Source of the DNA: JBDKLC01 sp964500215
GTDB lineage: Bacteria; Patescibacteriota; Minisyncoccia; Phycocordibacterales; CAIZLB01
Length of the DNA: 11,295 bases
Direction: 5' to 3'
Assembly (NCBI GenBank): GCA_964500215.1
Contig: CAZCNA010000022.1
Span: 1 to 11,295 of the forward strand
Shown here one piece after another: positions 6,213-11,295 of the stretch. Positions within the stretch are counted from its first letter, which is position 1. Each line of letters opens with the position of its first letter. A model generated the notes under the pieces. That model was not told the origin of the DNA. It worked only from the letters and a program-made list of their open reading frames with translations, and did no database searches. The position numbers and the translations under genes were made by a program.

Positions 6213-6773
6213 TTATTGCTGTGGAGGTGTCGCTGGAGCCTGTTCGTTTCGAGTCTTTTTTGTCGAAAAATTCATAATGTATTTTCGAGGATTGTCACAC
6301 ATGTCGATGAAGTCGTCAGCAACTTCTCGAAGTTTACTTGAAGATGATTTACCAAAGGCAATCACTTCCACCTGACAACCTTCATTTGTCTGAAGATATT
6401 CTACAAGAGGACAAAAGTCACCATCGCCTGATGCGATAATAACGGTGTCGAGCTTTGGAGCAAGTTTAATTGCATCCACGGCAAGTCCAACATCCCAGTC
6501 GGCTTTCTTTGCGCCACCTGTGAATATTTGAAGATTTTTTGTTTTTGCTTCGATGCCCAATTTGCCGAGTGCATCAAAAAAGTTATTTTCATCACCACTT
6601 TCTGTAGAGATAACGTACGCAACGGCACGGATAAGAGCACGGCCGGCTACAGAGTCTTTCATGATGGCCCCGAAGTTTACACGGCCGTGATAAAGGTTTT
6701 TTGCACTATGATAAAGGTTTTGTGTATCGATAAAAATACCGACTCGCTGTTCTTTGTGTTTAATAACAGTCAT
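6213..6773 (-). CDS. NYN-domain protein, LabA/DUF88 family
   Basis: A 186-residue PIN-like NYN-domain protein of the LabA/DUF88 group, predicted to be a metal-dependent ribonuclease. The conserved acidic residues are visible: D16 in GIFIDTQNLY, D94 in KKADWDVGLAVDAI (also D100), and D117 and D119 in IIASGDGDFCPLV. The Rossmann-like core covers about 10-160, and a Lys/Gln/Pro-rich tail (170-186) follows. Substrates of such small bacterial NYN proteins are mostly unknown, although the family is linked to RNA processing. The ATG at 6773 is the only start before the conserved core. Unusually for this window it has a long predicted leader (about 108 nt), with GGAGG 16 nt upstream of the ATG and partly in a hairpin. 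It is the first of a run of minus-strand genes. Confidence 0.9.
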   Translation of the reverse strand: MTVIKHKEQRVGIFIDTQNLYHSAKNLYHGRVNFGAIMKDSVAGRALIRAVAYVISTESGDENNFFDALGKLGIEAKTKNLQIFTGGAKKADWDVGLAVDAIKLAPKLDTVIIASGDGDFCPLVEYLQTNEGCQVEVIAFGKSSSSKLREVADDFIDMCDNPRKYIMNFSTKKTRNEQAPATPPQQ

Positions 6774-6789
6774 ATAAAGTAGTAACTTG

Positions 6790-6810
6790 CCTCCAACAAA
6801 TTGATGTTGG
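6790..6810 (-). promoter_or_regulatory. leader hairpin overlapping the NYN-gene Shine-Dalgarno
   Basis: On the minus strand, CCAACA (6810-6805) pairs perfectly with TGTTGG (6798-6793) around a six-base loop. The last two bases of the 3' arm are the first two of GGAGG (6794-6790). The Shine-Dalgarno-like run lies 16 nt before the ATG, further than usual, so another structure may bring it closer. The element could tune translation of the NYN gene. Confidence 0.35.
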
Positions 6811-6887
6811 TTTAAAATTACGAAAAATTAAAATTTATTAAAAATATCAGTTAACCGAACAAATATTAAAACTAATGCACGTGCTCT

Positions 6888-6896
6888 ATTGTAGCA
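6888..6896 (-). promoter_or_regulatory. extended -10 promoter of NYN gene
   Basis: TGC followed directly by TACAAT (minus strand, bases 6896-6888) is an extended -10 element. A partial -35, TTTACT (6914-6909), lies 15 bp upstream. Transcription would start near 6881, leaving a very AT-rich leader of about 108 nt (6774-6881) with no ORF I would call. Confidence 0.45.
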
Positions 6897-6902
6897 GATT
6901 TT

Positions 6903-6927
6903 ATCAAAAGTAAACGCCCCTTTTGAT
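6903..6927. repeat. 8-bp inverted repeat between rpsO and the NYN promoter
   Basis: ATCAAAAG (6903-6910) is perfectly complementary to CTTTTGAT (6920-6927), with a nine-base loop containing GCCCC on the plus strand. It is 20 bp downstream of the rpsO stop and straddles the -35 region of the NYN promoter. The transcript after the stem reads AAAATCTG rather than a U-run, so it is at best a weak rpsO terminator. An operator for the NYN gene is the alternative. Confidence 0.4.
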
Positions 6928-6946
6928 GGAGCGCATACGAGGAGGA

Positions 6947-7216
6947 TTATTTTGCCTTAAGTCCGAGTTTCTTGATAACTGTTTCGTATCGCTTTTCACT
7001 CTTCTTTTTCAAATATTTGAGATGTGACTGTCGATCAGCAACGAGCTGGAGAAGTCCACGTCGAGAGTGATTATCTTTTGCGTGCTTTTTGAGGTGAAGA
7101 GTAAGTTCTTCAATTCTCTTTGTAATCAAAGCAATCTGAACGTCAGGAGAACCTGTATCCGTGTCATGAATTTTGACTTCTTTGATAGTTTTTTGCTTTT
7201 TTGACTTGGTTAACAT
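6947..7216 (-). CDS. rpsO: 30S ribosomal protein S15
   Basis: An 89-residue protein, the standard length for bacterial S15. It carries the family signature DTGSPDVQIALITKRI (18-33), HLKKHAKDNHSRRGLL (41-56) and the DRQSHLKYLKK region (62-72) that contacts the 16S rRNA central domain. S15 is a primary binder that helps assemble the 30S platform. The usual downstream pnp gene is absent; the next gene is the NYN-domain protein. The predicted leader is only a few nucleotides, so there is no room upstream of the ATG for an S15-binding autoregulatory structure of the kind known in E. coli. The identification is secure. Confidence 0.97.
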   Translation of the reverse strand: MLTKSKKQKTIKEVKIHDTDTGSPDVQIALITKRIEELTLHLKKHAKDNHSRRGLLQLVADRQSHLKYLKKKSEKRYETVIKKLGLKAK

Positions 7217-7225
7217 GATAGGGAG

Positions 7226-7254
7226 ATAGTAGCATGAAAGATATATTTTAGCAA
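7226..7254 (-). promoter_or_regulatory. promoter of rpsO, near-leaderless
   Basis: On the minus strand, TTGCTA (7254-7249, 4 of 6) is followed after exactly 17 bp by TACTAT (7231-7226), which is directly preceded by TGC (extended -10). Nine bases separate the hexamer from the ATG at 7216, so the leader should be about three nucleotides. Confidence 0.6.
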
Positions 7255-7300
7255 GCTGTGGGGGCCTAGTAGAGGCATATTTAGGGATACGGGGCTAATT

Positions 7301-7309
7301 TGCTATACT
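7301..7309 (+). promoter_or_regulatory. extended -10 promoter of xer, leaderless
   Basis: TGC (7301-7303) directly precedes TATACT (7304-7309, 5 of 6). Seven bases later comes the ATG at 7317, so transcription should start at or one base before the A of the start codon. No Shine-Dalgarno can fit in such a transcript. The -35 region (TTAGGG at 7281-7286, 17 bp upstream) is poor, as expected for an extended -10 promoter. Confidence 0.6.
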
Positions 7310-7316
7310 ATTTGTA

Positions 7317-8207
7317 ATGTCGCACAACCTACAACAATTAAAGAGACAGTTTCTCGAACATACCGAAATCGAAAAGGGCCGCAGCCTCAAGACTGTTGAA
7401 AATTACGATAGATACCTTACCACCTTCCTTTCATACATAAAATCAGACTCTCCTGCAGCAATAACAGCCGATGTTGTTCGCGAATATCGCCTCTGGCTTA
7501 ACCGAAAAACAGCTTCAATTAAGGCTGGAAGAGCAGAAACCCTCAAAAAACGCACCCAAAACTATTATCTGATTGCCCTTCGAGCCTTCCTCAAATACCT
7601 TGCAAAGCGTGAGGTAAAGAGTCTTTCCGCTGAAACCATTGAATTAGCCAAGGTTCCAGAGCGTTCACTCGATCTCATCACTCACGACGAGCTCGAACGG
7701 CTTCTCAATGGTCCAAACGATGTGGAGCACGAACTTACCAGACTGCGAGACAAAGCCATTTTAGAGCTCTTTTTCTCTACAGGCCTCCGTGTTTCTGAGC
7801 TTTGTGGTCTTCCCCACGACCTTGATATCACCAAGGATGAATTTTCAGTTCGAGGAAAAGGTGAAAAGGTTCGTGTCGTATTCCTCTCAGATGCCGCCAA
7901 AGAGGCTGTAAAGGCCTATACAGACAAGTTGCCAGACATAGATACAGATCGTCTCTTCAATATCACACCGCGCTCTGTTGAGCGTTTGGTAAAGAAATAC
8001 GCTATCAAGGCCGGCATCTCCCGAAAAGTAACGCCACACGTCATTCGTCACAGCTTTGCCACTGATTTGTTACAAAATGGCGCTGATTTACGATCTGTGC
8101 AGATGCTCTTGGGTCATGCTAATATCACAACAACTCAGATTTATACCCACGTGACCGACAAACACCTCCGAGAAGTACACAAAAATTTCCACAGCAAGAA
8201 AAAATAA
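7317..8207 (+). CDS. xer: tyrosine recombinase, Xer family
   Basis: This 296-residue protein has the length and layout of XerC/XerD. A SAM-like core-binding domain covers about 1-105 and the catalytic domain about 118-290. All catalytic residues are in place: R158 (STGLRVSELC), K181 (RGKGEKVRVV), H241 and R244 (TPHVIRHSFAT), H267 (LLGHANITTTQIYTH) and the nucleophile Y276. It should therefore be active. Xer enzymes resolve chromosome dimers at dif; as only one is seen here it could act alone (XerH/XerS/XerA style), but a second copy elsewhere cannot be excluded. I found no convincing dif site nearby and no mobile-element context, so a housekeeping role is more likely than integrase. exoIII follows on the same strand. 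Confidence 0.93.
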   Translation: MSHNLQQLKRQFLEHTEIEKGRSLKTVENYDRYLTTFLSYIKSDSPAAITADVVREYRLWLNRKTASIKAGRAETLKKRTQNYYLIALRAFLKYLAKREVKSLSAETIELAKVPERSLDLITHDELERLLNGPNDVEHELTRLRDKAILELFFSTGLRVSELCGLPHDLDITKDEFSVRGKGEKVRVVFLSDAAKEAVKAYTDKLPDIDTDRLFNITPRSVERLVKKYAIKAGISRKVTPHVIRHSFATDLLQNGADLRSVQMLLGHANITTTQIYTHVTDKHLREVHKNFHSKKK

Positions 8208-8245
8208 AGCAATTGAGAAACTAAGGTTTGTAATTGAATAAACAT

Positions 8246-9106
8246 ATGGCTACATCTACACAGACGCAAAAAGCGAGCAAGCAGACAACTCCAAAATCAA
8301 AAAAAACAACCAAAATCATGTCTTGGAATGTAAACGGCATTCGAGCAGTGCTCAAAAAGGGCTCATTTCAAGAGTTTTTGGCAAAGTACTCCCCTGATAT
8401 CCTTTGTCTTCAAGAAACAAAAGCCGAACAGCACCAAGCTGTCATTGACCTCCCTGAATACACAGAATTTTGGAATTCAGCAGAGAAAAAAGGCTATTCA
8501 GGAACTGCTATTTTCACAAAAGTGAAGCCTCTCGCTGTTATCAACGGATTTCCTCAGTCGATTATAAAAAAGTTTGGTGTTGAGGGTGATACATATGGCG
8601 ATCCAAACAAAGAAGGCCGAGTTATAGCCGCAGAATTCGAGCACTATTATGTCGTGACTGTGTATACGCCGAATGCAAAAGACGATCTCAGTCGTGTAAG
8701 TCTCCGTCACAAGCAATGGGATCCAGCATTTCTCGCCTACTGCAAGCAGCTTGAGAAGAAAAAGCCTGTTATATTCTGTGGCGATTTGAATGTTGCCCAC
8801 ACACCGGATGATCTCGCCCGACCAAAAGAAAACGTTGGAAACAAAGGATTTACTAACGAAGAACGCGAAGGCTTTCAGCGATTTGTTGATGCTGGTTTTA
8901 TCGATATCTTCCGTCTATTCACAGAAGGAAATGGTCACTATACATGGTGGTCACACTTTGCAAATGCTCGAAGTCGTAATGTGGGATGGAGAATTGACTA
9001 CTTCCTTATCTCAGAATCTCTCAAAAAACATATTGTTGCAGCAAAAATTCTCGCTGATGTATATGGATCAGATCACTGTCCTATTCTTTTGGAAGTGAAT
9101 ATCTAA
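8246..9106 (+). CDS. xth: exodeoxyribonuclease III / AP endonuclease
   Basis: An EEP-family nuclease of about 286 residues that should cut DNA at abasic sites and trim 3' ends in base excision repair. Numbering from the ATG at 8246, the motifs are SWNVNGIR (26-33, metal-binding N28 and N30), LQETK with E57, YTPNAK with Y140, GDLNVAH with catalytic D180 and N182, RIDYFL with D251, and GSDHCP with D276 and H277. The active site is complete. The first ~22 residues are a Lys/Thr/Gln-rich, probably disordered extension, somewhat like that of APE1. The start is uncertain: an in-frame TTG at 8234 has AAGG seven bases upstream and would add four residues, while the ATG is the commoner codon but has no close Shine-Dalgarno. 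It lies about 40 bp after xer and is probably co-transcribed. Confidence 0.94.
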   Translation: MATSTQTQKASKQTTPKSKKTTKIMSWNVNGIRAVLKKGSFQEFLAKYSPDILCLQETKAEQHQAVIDLPEYTEFWNSAEKKGYSGTAIFTKVKPLAVINGFPQSIIKKFGVEGDTYGDPNKEGRVIAAEFEHYYVVTVYTPNAKDDLSRVSLRHKQWDPAFLAYCKQLEKKKPVIFCGDLNVAHTPDDLARPKENVGNKGFTNEEREGFQRFVDAGFIDIFRLFTEGNGHYTWWSHFANARSRNVGWRIDYFLISESLKKHIVAAKILADVYGSDHCPILLEVNI

Positions 9107-9172
9107 AGGAAAATGGAAAGACAAATTATTTGTCGTAATCAAAATTCAAAGAAATTCAGTAAGAGACAGAAG

Positions 9173-9181
9173 TTATCCACA
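9173..9181 (+). other. perfect DnaA box (TTATCCACA)
   Basis: The exact nine-base consensus DnaA box lies in the gap after exoIII, 18 bp upstream of a predicted -35 box. Only this one perfect copy was noticed in the window, there is no dnaA, dnaN or box cluster, so this is not an origin. It may bind DnaA and influence the adjacent promoter, or it may be chance. Confidence 0.3.
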
Positions 9182-9198
9182 GTATTCAAATATTGTCC

Positions 9199-9226
9199 TT
9201 TACATGTCTTTTATTCCGTATACAAT
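9199..9226 (+). promoter_or_regulatory. promoter in the exoIII-cca gap
   Basis: TTTACA (9199-9204, 5 of 6), a 16-bp spacer and TACAAT (9221-9226, 5 of 6) form a good sigma70-type promoter pointing away from exoIII into a region without a convincing gene. Transcription would begin near 9233. Confidence 0.5.
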
Positions 9227-9232
9227 ATAAAA

Positions 9233-9485
9233 CAGACCAGCGCAGTACTGTCCCCCCGCGCAACTGTCCTTTGTCGGCATAGGATCAAGCTCCGCTTGAA
9301 GAATAGTTTGATTGGAGTCGGAAACAATTTCTCACTTCATCAAAATAGCCACAGTTAGTGGCACATAATTTGGAATTAGTTCTCTCAATTCCTTTCTCGC
9401 TATCTCTTCAAAAAGCATGGTCTAGCCAATCTCATAGAGCTGCCCTGGACAACAATCAATTAGCGCCAGTGCGGCTCTTTTTATT
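9233..9485 (+). ncRNA. candidate structured small RNA, about 250 nt
   Basis: This stretch is bounded by a good promoter and an intrinsic terminator and holds no convincing coding frame. It contains a series of perfect local hairpins: TCAAGC/GCTTGA (9285-9290/9294-9299, loop TCC), GCCAC/GTGGC (9348-9352/9358-9362) and GGAATT/AATTCC (9372-9377/9387-9392), before the terminator stem. I see no tmRNA, RNase P (no GAGGAAAGTCC-type core), SRP RNA or known riboswitch signature. A long 6S-like closing helix between the ends is not obvious. A degraded gene or an exoIII 3' tail are alternatives. Boundaries are predicted, not observed. Confidence 0.33.
9436..9485 (+). terminator. intrinsic terminator of the candidate RNA
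   Basis: AGAGCTGC (9436-9443) pairs with GCGGCTCT (9471-9478) with one G-U pair. After a single C-T mismatch, CTGG (9445-9448) pairs with CCAG (9466-9469), closing a 17-base loop. TTTTATTT (9479-9486) follows directly. It works only in the plus direction and ends either the candidate RNA or the xer-exoIII transcript. Confidence 0.6.
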
Positions 9486-9554
9486 TCTATGTTTCTTGTG
9501 TAACCGACTAATGTAACGGCCAAATTAGCCAATTTTCATACTAAATCGTTGATC

Positions 9555-9595
9555 AACAAGCAAAAAAGCCCTATTTCAGGGCTTTTTTACTTGTT
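9555..9595. terminator. bidirectional intrinsic terminator
   Basis: AAAAAAGCCC (9562-9571) and GGGCTTTTTT (9579-9588) form a perfect 10-bp stem around a seven-base loop. Past one mismatch, AACAAG (9555-9560) pairs with CTTGTT (9590-9595). It has an A-run before and a T-run after, so it can stop transcription from both sides: exoIII or the candidate RNA on the plus strand, and cca on the minus strand, whose stop codon is about 80 bp away. The remaining bases at 9486-9554 and 9596-9677 show nothing else I can name. Confidence 0.85.
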
Positions 9596-9677
9596 TCATG
9601 TAAAACAATCGTATTTGGGTATTCAGTCCGTGCTTCTGCGGGTCCTGGCCTTTGCTTATGCCGGTTCTGTTTTGGGC

Positions 9678-11198
9678 CTACTTGATCCAGTGTTTCTTCT
9701 TTATGTCCGCGATCAAGGCCTCATCGGCTTCTTCCTTCTTTCGTCTACCCTCTTGTCCTTTTGACTGAAGCTCTTCTGTAGAGAGTTCTGAGAGCTCTAC
9801 TGCGCGCTTTTCGAGGTATTCAGGAGTATTGAGCTTTGGATCTTCGAGTACTTCTTCGAGTAATGCATGAAGGATATACCCTATTCGAGGCCCAGGAGTT
9901 ACATGTGTAACGTCCATGACCTTCTTGCCATCAATCTTGAGCATTCCTACAGTGATTGGATCACGAAGCACTTCCTCAATCATCGCCTGATACTTACGGA
10001 ATCTATAAGGGTTTTCCTTAGGTCGGCCAGTTCCTATACGGTCACAGATGCGTAGGTTGATAAGGTCCCAGATATTGTCCTTCCCTACATTCGCCACCAT
10101 TCGGCGTACCGCAGAGAGGGTTATTTGTTCAGTATCTGAGAAAAACATGTGCCAACGAACGAGTTTCACCACGGTCTCTATTGTTTTAGTAGGAAACTTA
10201 AGGTTCTTGAGTATCTTCTCAGCCATACGAGCACCCACCACCTCGTGTCCATAGAATGTCACATCCCCTTTCTCTTCTGAATAACGGCTTGTCTTAGGCT
10301 TGCCAATGTCGTGTAACAAGGCAGCGAGACGCACTTCGAACGGATAATTCTTGTCTGCAGCGTGCTGGACAGATCTAAGGAGATGCTCGAATACTGTGTA
10401 GGCATGGGCTTGATTTTGTTTCGCGTGTAACCCCTCTTCTAGTTCAGGAATGATATATTCCAAAATACCCAGCTTTTGAGCCATTGCGAGTCCCTGCATA
10501 GGCTGATCTGAGTTGATAAGTTTGATTAACTCGTCCCGGATACGTTCCTTTGAGATCTTGGCGAGGATTGCCTTCTCAGAGGTTATAGCTGCCGCTGTGT
10601 CCATGTTAATCGTGAAACCCAATTCCGTGGCTAACCTTAGGGCTCTGATAATACGGAGACCATCCTCTTGGAATCGCTTTGTCGCCTCACCCACTGCCCT
10701 GAGCGTTTTGTCCGATATGTCTTTTACACCTTCATACATATCAACAACTTGTCCGTTTGACGGGTCGAGTGCCAACGCATTGATGGTGAAGTCGCGTCTT
10801 TGAAGATCATCAGCGAGGCTTGTGCCAAAAGACACTTCTTCTGGATGTCGGCCATCTTTGTACTCCCCTTCTGTTCTATATGGAGTGACTTCTACTATCT
10901 TGAGAGTTGGGTCTTCAGTCCCCTCACATACGACTCCCACAGTTCCGAATGTATTTTCATAAAATGTTTTTGGAAAGAGTGAGATGATTTGCTCTGGTGT
11001 GGCATTTGTCGTTATATCCCAGTCCTTGGGCATTCTTTTTAGATAGAGGTCTCGTACACAGCCCCCCACCAAATACGCCTCAAAACCAGCGTTTTTGAGC
11101 GTTGTAGACACAGATAGGATCTCTTGTGGCAGTTTATTTATATCAAGCATATGAGGCTTCATTTCGCAATTGTAGTACAGGTTTTGATTTTTAGCCAT
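9678..11198 (-). CDS. cca: CCA tRNA nucleotidyltransferase with HD domain
   Basis: This 506-residue class II nucleotidyltransferase adds or repairs the 3' CCA of tRNAs. The catalytic head (about 30-165) has LVGGCVRD (43-50), the metal-binding pair D59 and D61 in KDWDIT, and RRDFTINALAL (134-144). A tRNA-binding neck follows, with RFQEDGLRIIRALRLA (175-190). An HD domain is centred on H296-D297 (LLHDIGKPKT), with H318 (YGHE) and a second His region at 350, which in related enzymes gives phosphatase or phosphodiesterase activity. A Lys/Glu-rich tail ends the chain. The conserved part begins only at about residue 20, so the true start may be M13 (ATG at 11162), where a TACAAT box ends exactly six bases upstream, or M17 (11150). 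It diverges from a tRNA gene, a fitting neighbour. Function is secure, the start is not. Confidence 0.95.
   Translation of the reverse strand: MAKNQNLYYNCEMKPHMLDINKLPQEILSVSTTLKNAGFEAYLVGGCVRDLYLKRMPKDWDITTNATPEQIISLFPKTFYENTFGTVGVVCEGTEDPTLKIVEVTPYRTEGEYKDGRHPEEVSFGTSLADDLQRRDFTINALALDPSNGQVVDMYEGVKDISDKTLRAVGEATKRFQEDGLRIIRALRLATELGFTINMDTAAAITSEKAILAKISKERIRDELIKLINSDQPMQGLAMAQKLGILEYIIPELEEGLHAKQNQAHAYTVFEHLLRSVQHAADKNYPFEVRLAALLHDIGKPKTSRYSEEKGDVTFYGHEVVGARMAEKILKNLKFPTKTIETVVKLVRWHMFFSDTEQITLSAVRRMVANVGKDNIWDLINLRICDRIGTGRPKENPYRFRKYQAMIEEVLRDPITVGMLKIDGKKVMDVTHVTPGPRIGYILHALLEEVLEDPKLNTPEYLEKRAVELSELSTEELQSKGQEGRRKKEEADEALIADIKKKHWIK
11169..11174 (-). promoter_or_regulatory. possible leaderless promoter inside the cca 5' end
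   Basis: TACAAT on the minus strand (11174-11169) is followed by exactly six bases (TGCGAA) and the in-frame ATG at 11162, the same spacing as upstream of the dksA-like gene. The -35 candidate TGGCTA (11197-11192), 17 bp upstream, matches only 3 of 6. If used, cca would start at 11162 and lose 12 residues. Confidence 0.35.
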
Positions 11199-11212
11199 TT
11201 ATAATGTATGAT
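11184..11212 (+). promoter_or_regulatory. promoter of tRNA-Arg
   Basis: TTGATT (11184-11189, 4 of 6), exactly 17 bp, then TATGAT (11207-11212, 5 of 6). Transcription would start near 11219, leaving about 19 nt of 5' leader for RNase P to remove. A perfect TATAAT at 11200-11205 is an alternative -10 but lacks a matching -35. The element overlaps the 5' end of cca on the other strand. Confidence 0.45.
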
Positions 11213-11237
11213 GCGAATGCGCACACATTGTGCACAT

Positions 11238-11295
11238 GCACCTATGGTGAAATGGATATCACAACGGTCTTCGGAACCGTTATTCTAGGTTCGAA
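11238..11295 (+). tRNA. tRNA-Arg (anticodon TCG), 3' end cut off
   Basis: The cloverleaf is clear up to the T-loop. The acceptor 5' strand is GCACCTA (11238-11244), then TG. The D-stem GTGA/TCAC (11247-11250/11259-11262) encloses an AATGGATA loop. The anticodon stem ACGGT/ACCGT (11264-11268/11276-11280) encloses the seven-base loop CTTCGGA, giving anticodon TCG at 11271-11273, with U33 and a purine at 37. A four-base variable loop follows, then T-stem CTAGG and TTCGAA of the T-loop at the window edge. The missing half should supply CCTAG and an acceptor strand matching GCACCTA. It decodes CGA, the arginine codon most used in the neighbouring genes I counted. Confidence 0.93.

Noticed and set aside
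7317..8207. Integrase of a mobile element
   Set aside because: The recombinase is of standard Xer length and has no attachment-site repeats, tRNA-end duplication, excisionase or cargo around it.
9173..9181. Replication origin
   Set aside because: Only one DnaA box, no box cluster, no unwinding element with repeats and no dnaA, dnaN or gidA neighbours.
9113..9358. An 81-codon plus-strand frame just after exoIII
   Set aside because: No recognisable motif, odd composition, and it crosses the predicted promoter and hairpins of the candidate RNA.
9332..9418. A 28-codon minus-strand frame beginning MLFEEIARKELRELIPNY
   Set aside because: The peptide looks plausible, but it is antisense to the candidate RNA, has no promoter or ribosome binding site, and frames of this length are common by chance. 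A gene remnant is possible.
9233..9485. tmRNA, RNase P RNA, SRP RNA or 6S RNA
   Set aside because: No tRNA-like ends, no conserved RNase P core, no SRP tetraloop and domain IV motif, and no obvious end-to-end helix on either strand.
9549..9764. A hydrophobic plus-strand frame resembling a membrane protein
   Set aside because: It starts in the bidirectional terminator and then runs antisense to the Lys/Glu-rich tail of cca, which produces Leu/Phe-rich sequence on the opposite strand.
11197..11224. A dif-like sequence for the Xer recombinase
   Set aside because: ATTTATAATGTATGATGCG resembles dif in composition, but the two arms are not inverted repeats of each other and the region is explained by the divergent promoters.

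Overview
The window looks like ordinary chromosome from a small-genome bacterium of the Candidate Phyla Radiation (Patescibacteria), most likely a Parcubacteria/Kaiserbacteria-type lineage. This is inferred from the gene set (LysM-M23 peptidase, ComM-like ATPase, short DksA/TraR zinc-finger protein, LabA-like NYN protein, S15, one Xer recombinase, ExoIII, HD-type CCA enzyme), the many lineage-style hypotheticals and the compact layout. No marker gene settles the taxonomy. There is no CRISPR array, insertion sequence, phage or plasmid module.

Layout. (1) 1-1534, minus: two unrecognised cytoplasmic proteins in a tight pair, a 428-residue coiled-coil protein followed by a gene that runs off the left edge. 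(2) 1535-1893: a divergent control region with two promoters and several inverted repeats. (3) 1894-2961, plus: a secreted or membrane-anchored LysM-LysM-M23 peptidase with a TTG start codon inside a perfect 10-bp inverted repeat. (4) 3030-6773, minus: NYN protein, single-pass membrane protein, DksA-like protein and ComM. NYN, membrane protein and dksA each have their own candidate promoter; comM probably follows dksA in one transcript. (5) 6947-7216, minus: rpsO, divergent from (6) 7317-9106, plus: xer and exoIII. (7) 9107-9677: a 570-bp gap holding a perfect DnaA box, a promoter, a candidate structured RNA of about 250 nt and two intrinsic terminators. (8) 9678-11198, minus: CCA-adding enzyme, divergent from (9) a truncated tRNA-Arg(TCG) at the right edge.

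Two themes recur. First, several genes have a good -10 hexamer (TACAAT, TATACT, TACTAT, GATAAT) ending only 6-9 nt before the ATG, often with an extended -10 TGN. This implies leaderless or nearly leaderless mRNAs (dksA, xer, rpsO, the membrane-protein gene, possibly cca). The genes with long predicted leaders (the M23 peptidase and the NYN protein) carry hairpins at or near the start codon or Shine-Dalgarno, so they are the best candidates for post-transcriptional control. Second, CGA is the favoured arginine codon in the genes I counted, and the tRNA at the right edge is the one that reads CGA.

The genes cover DNA uptake and repair (ComM, ExoIII), chromosome or element resolution (Xer), tRNA maturation (CCA enzyme), translation (S15, tRNA), transcription control (DksA-like) and cell-wall remodelling (M23). 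I see no defence island or obvious new multi-gene system. The most promising undescribed items are the candidate RNA at about 9233-9485, the start-codon hairpin of the peptidase gene and the unknown coiled-coil gene pair.
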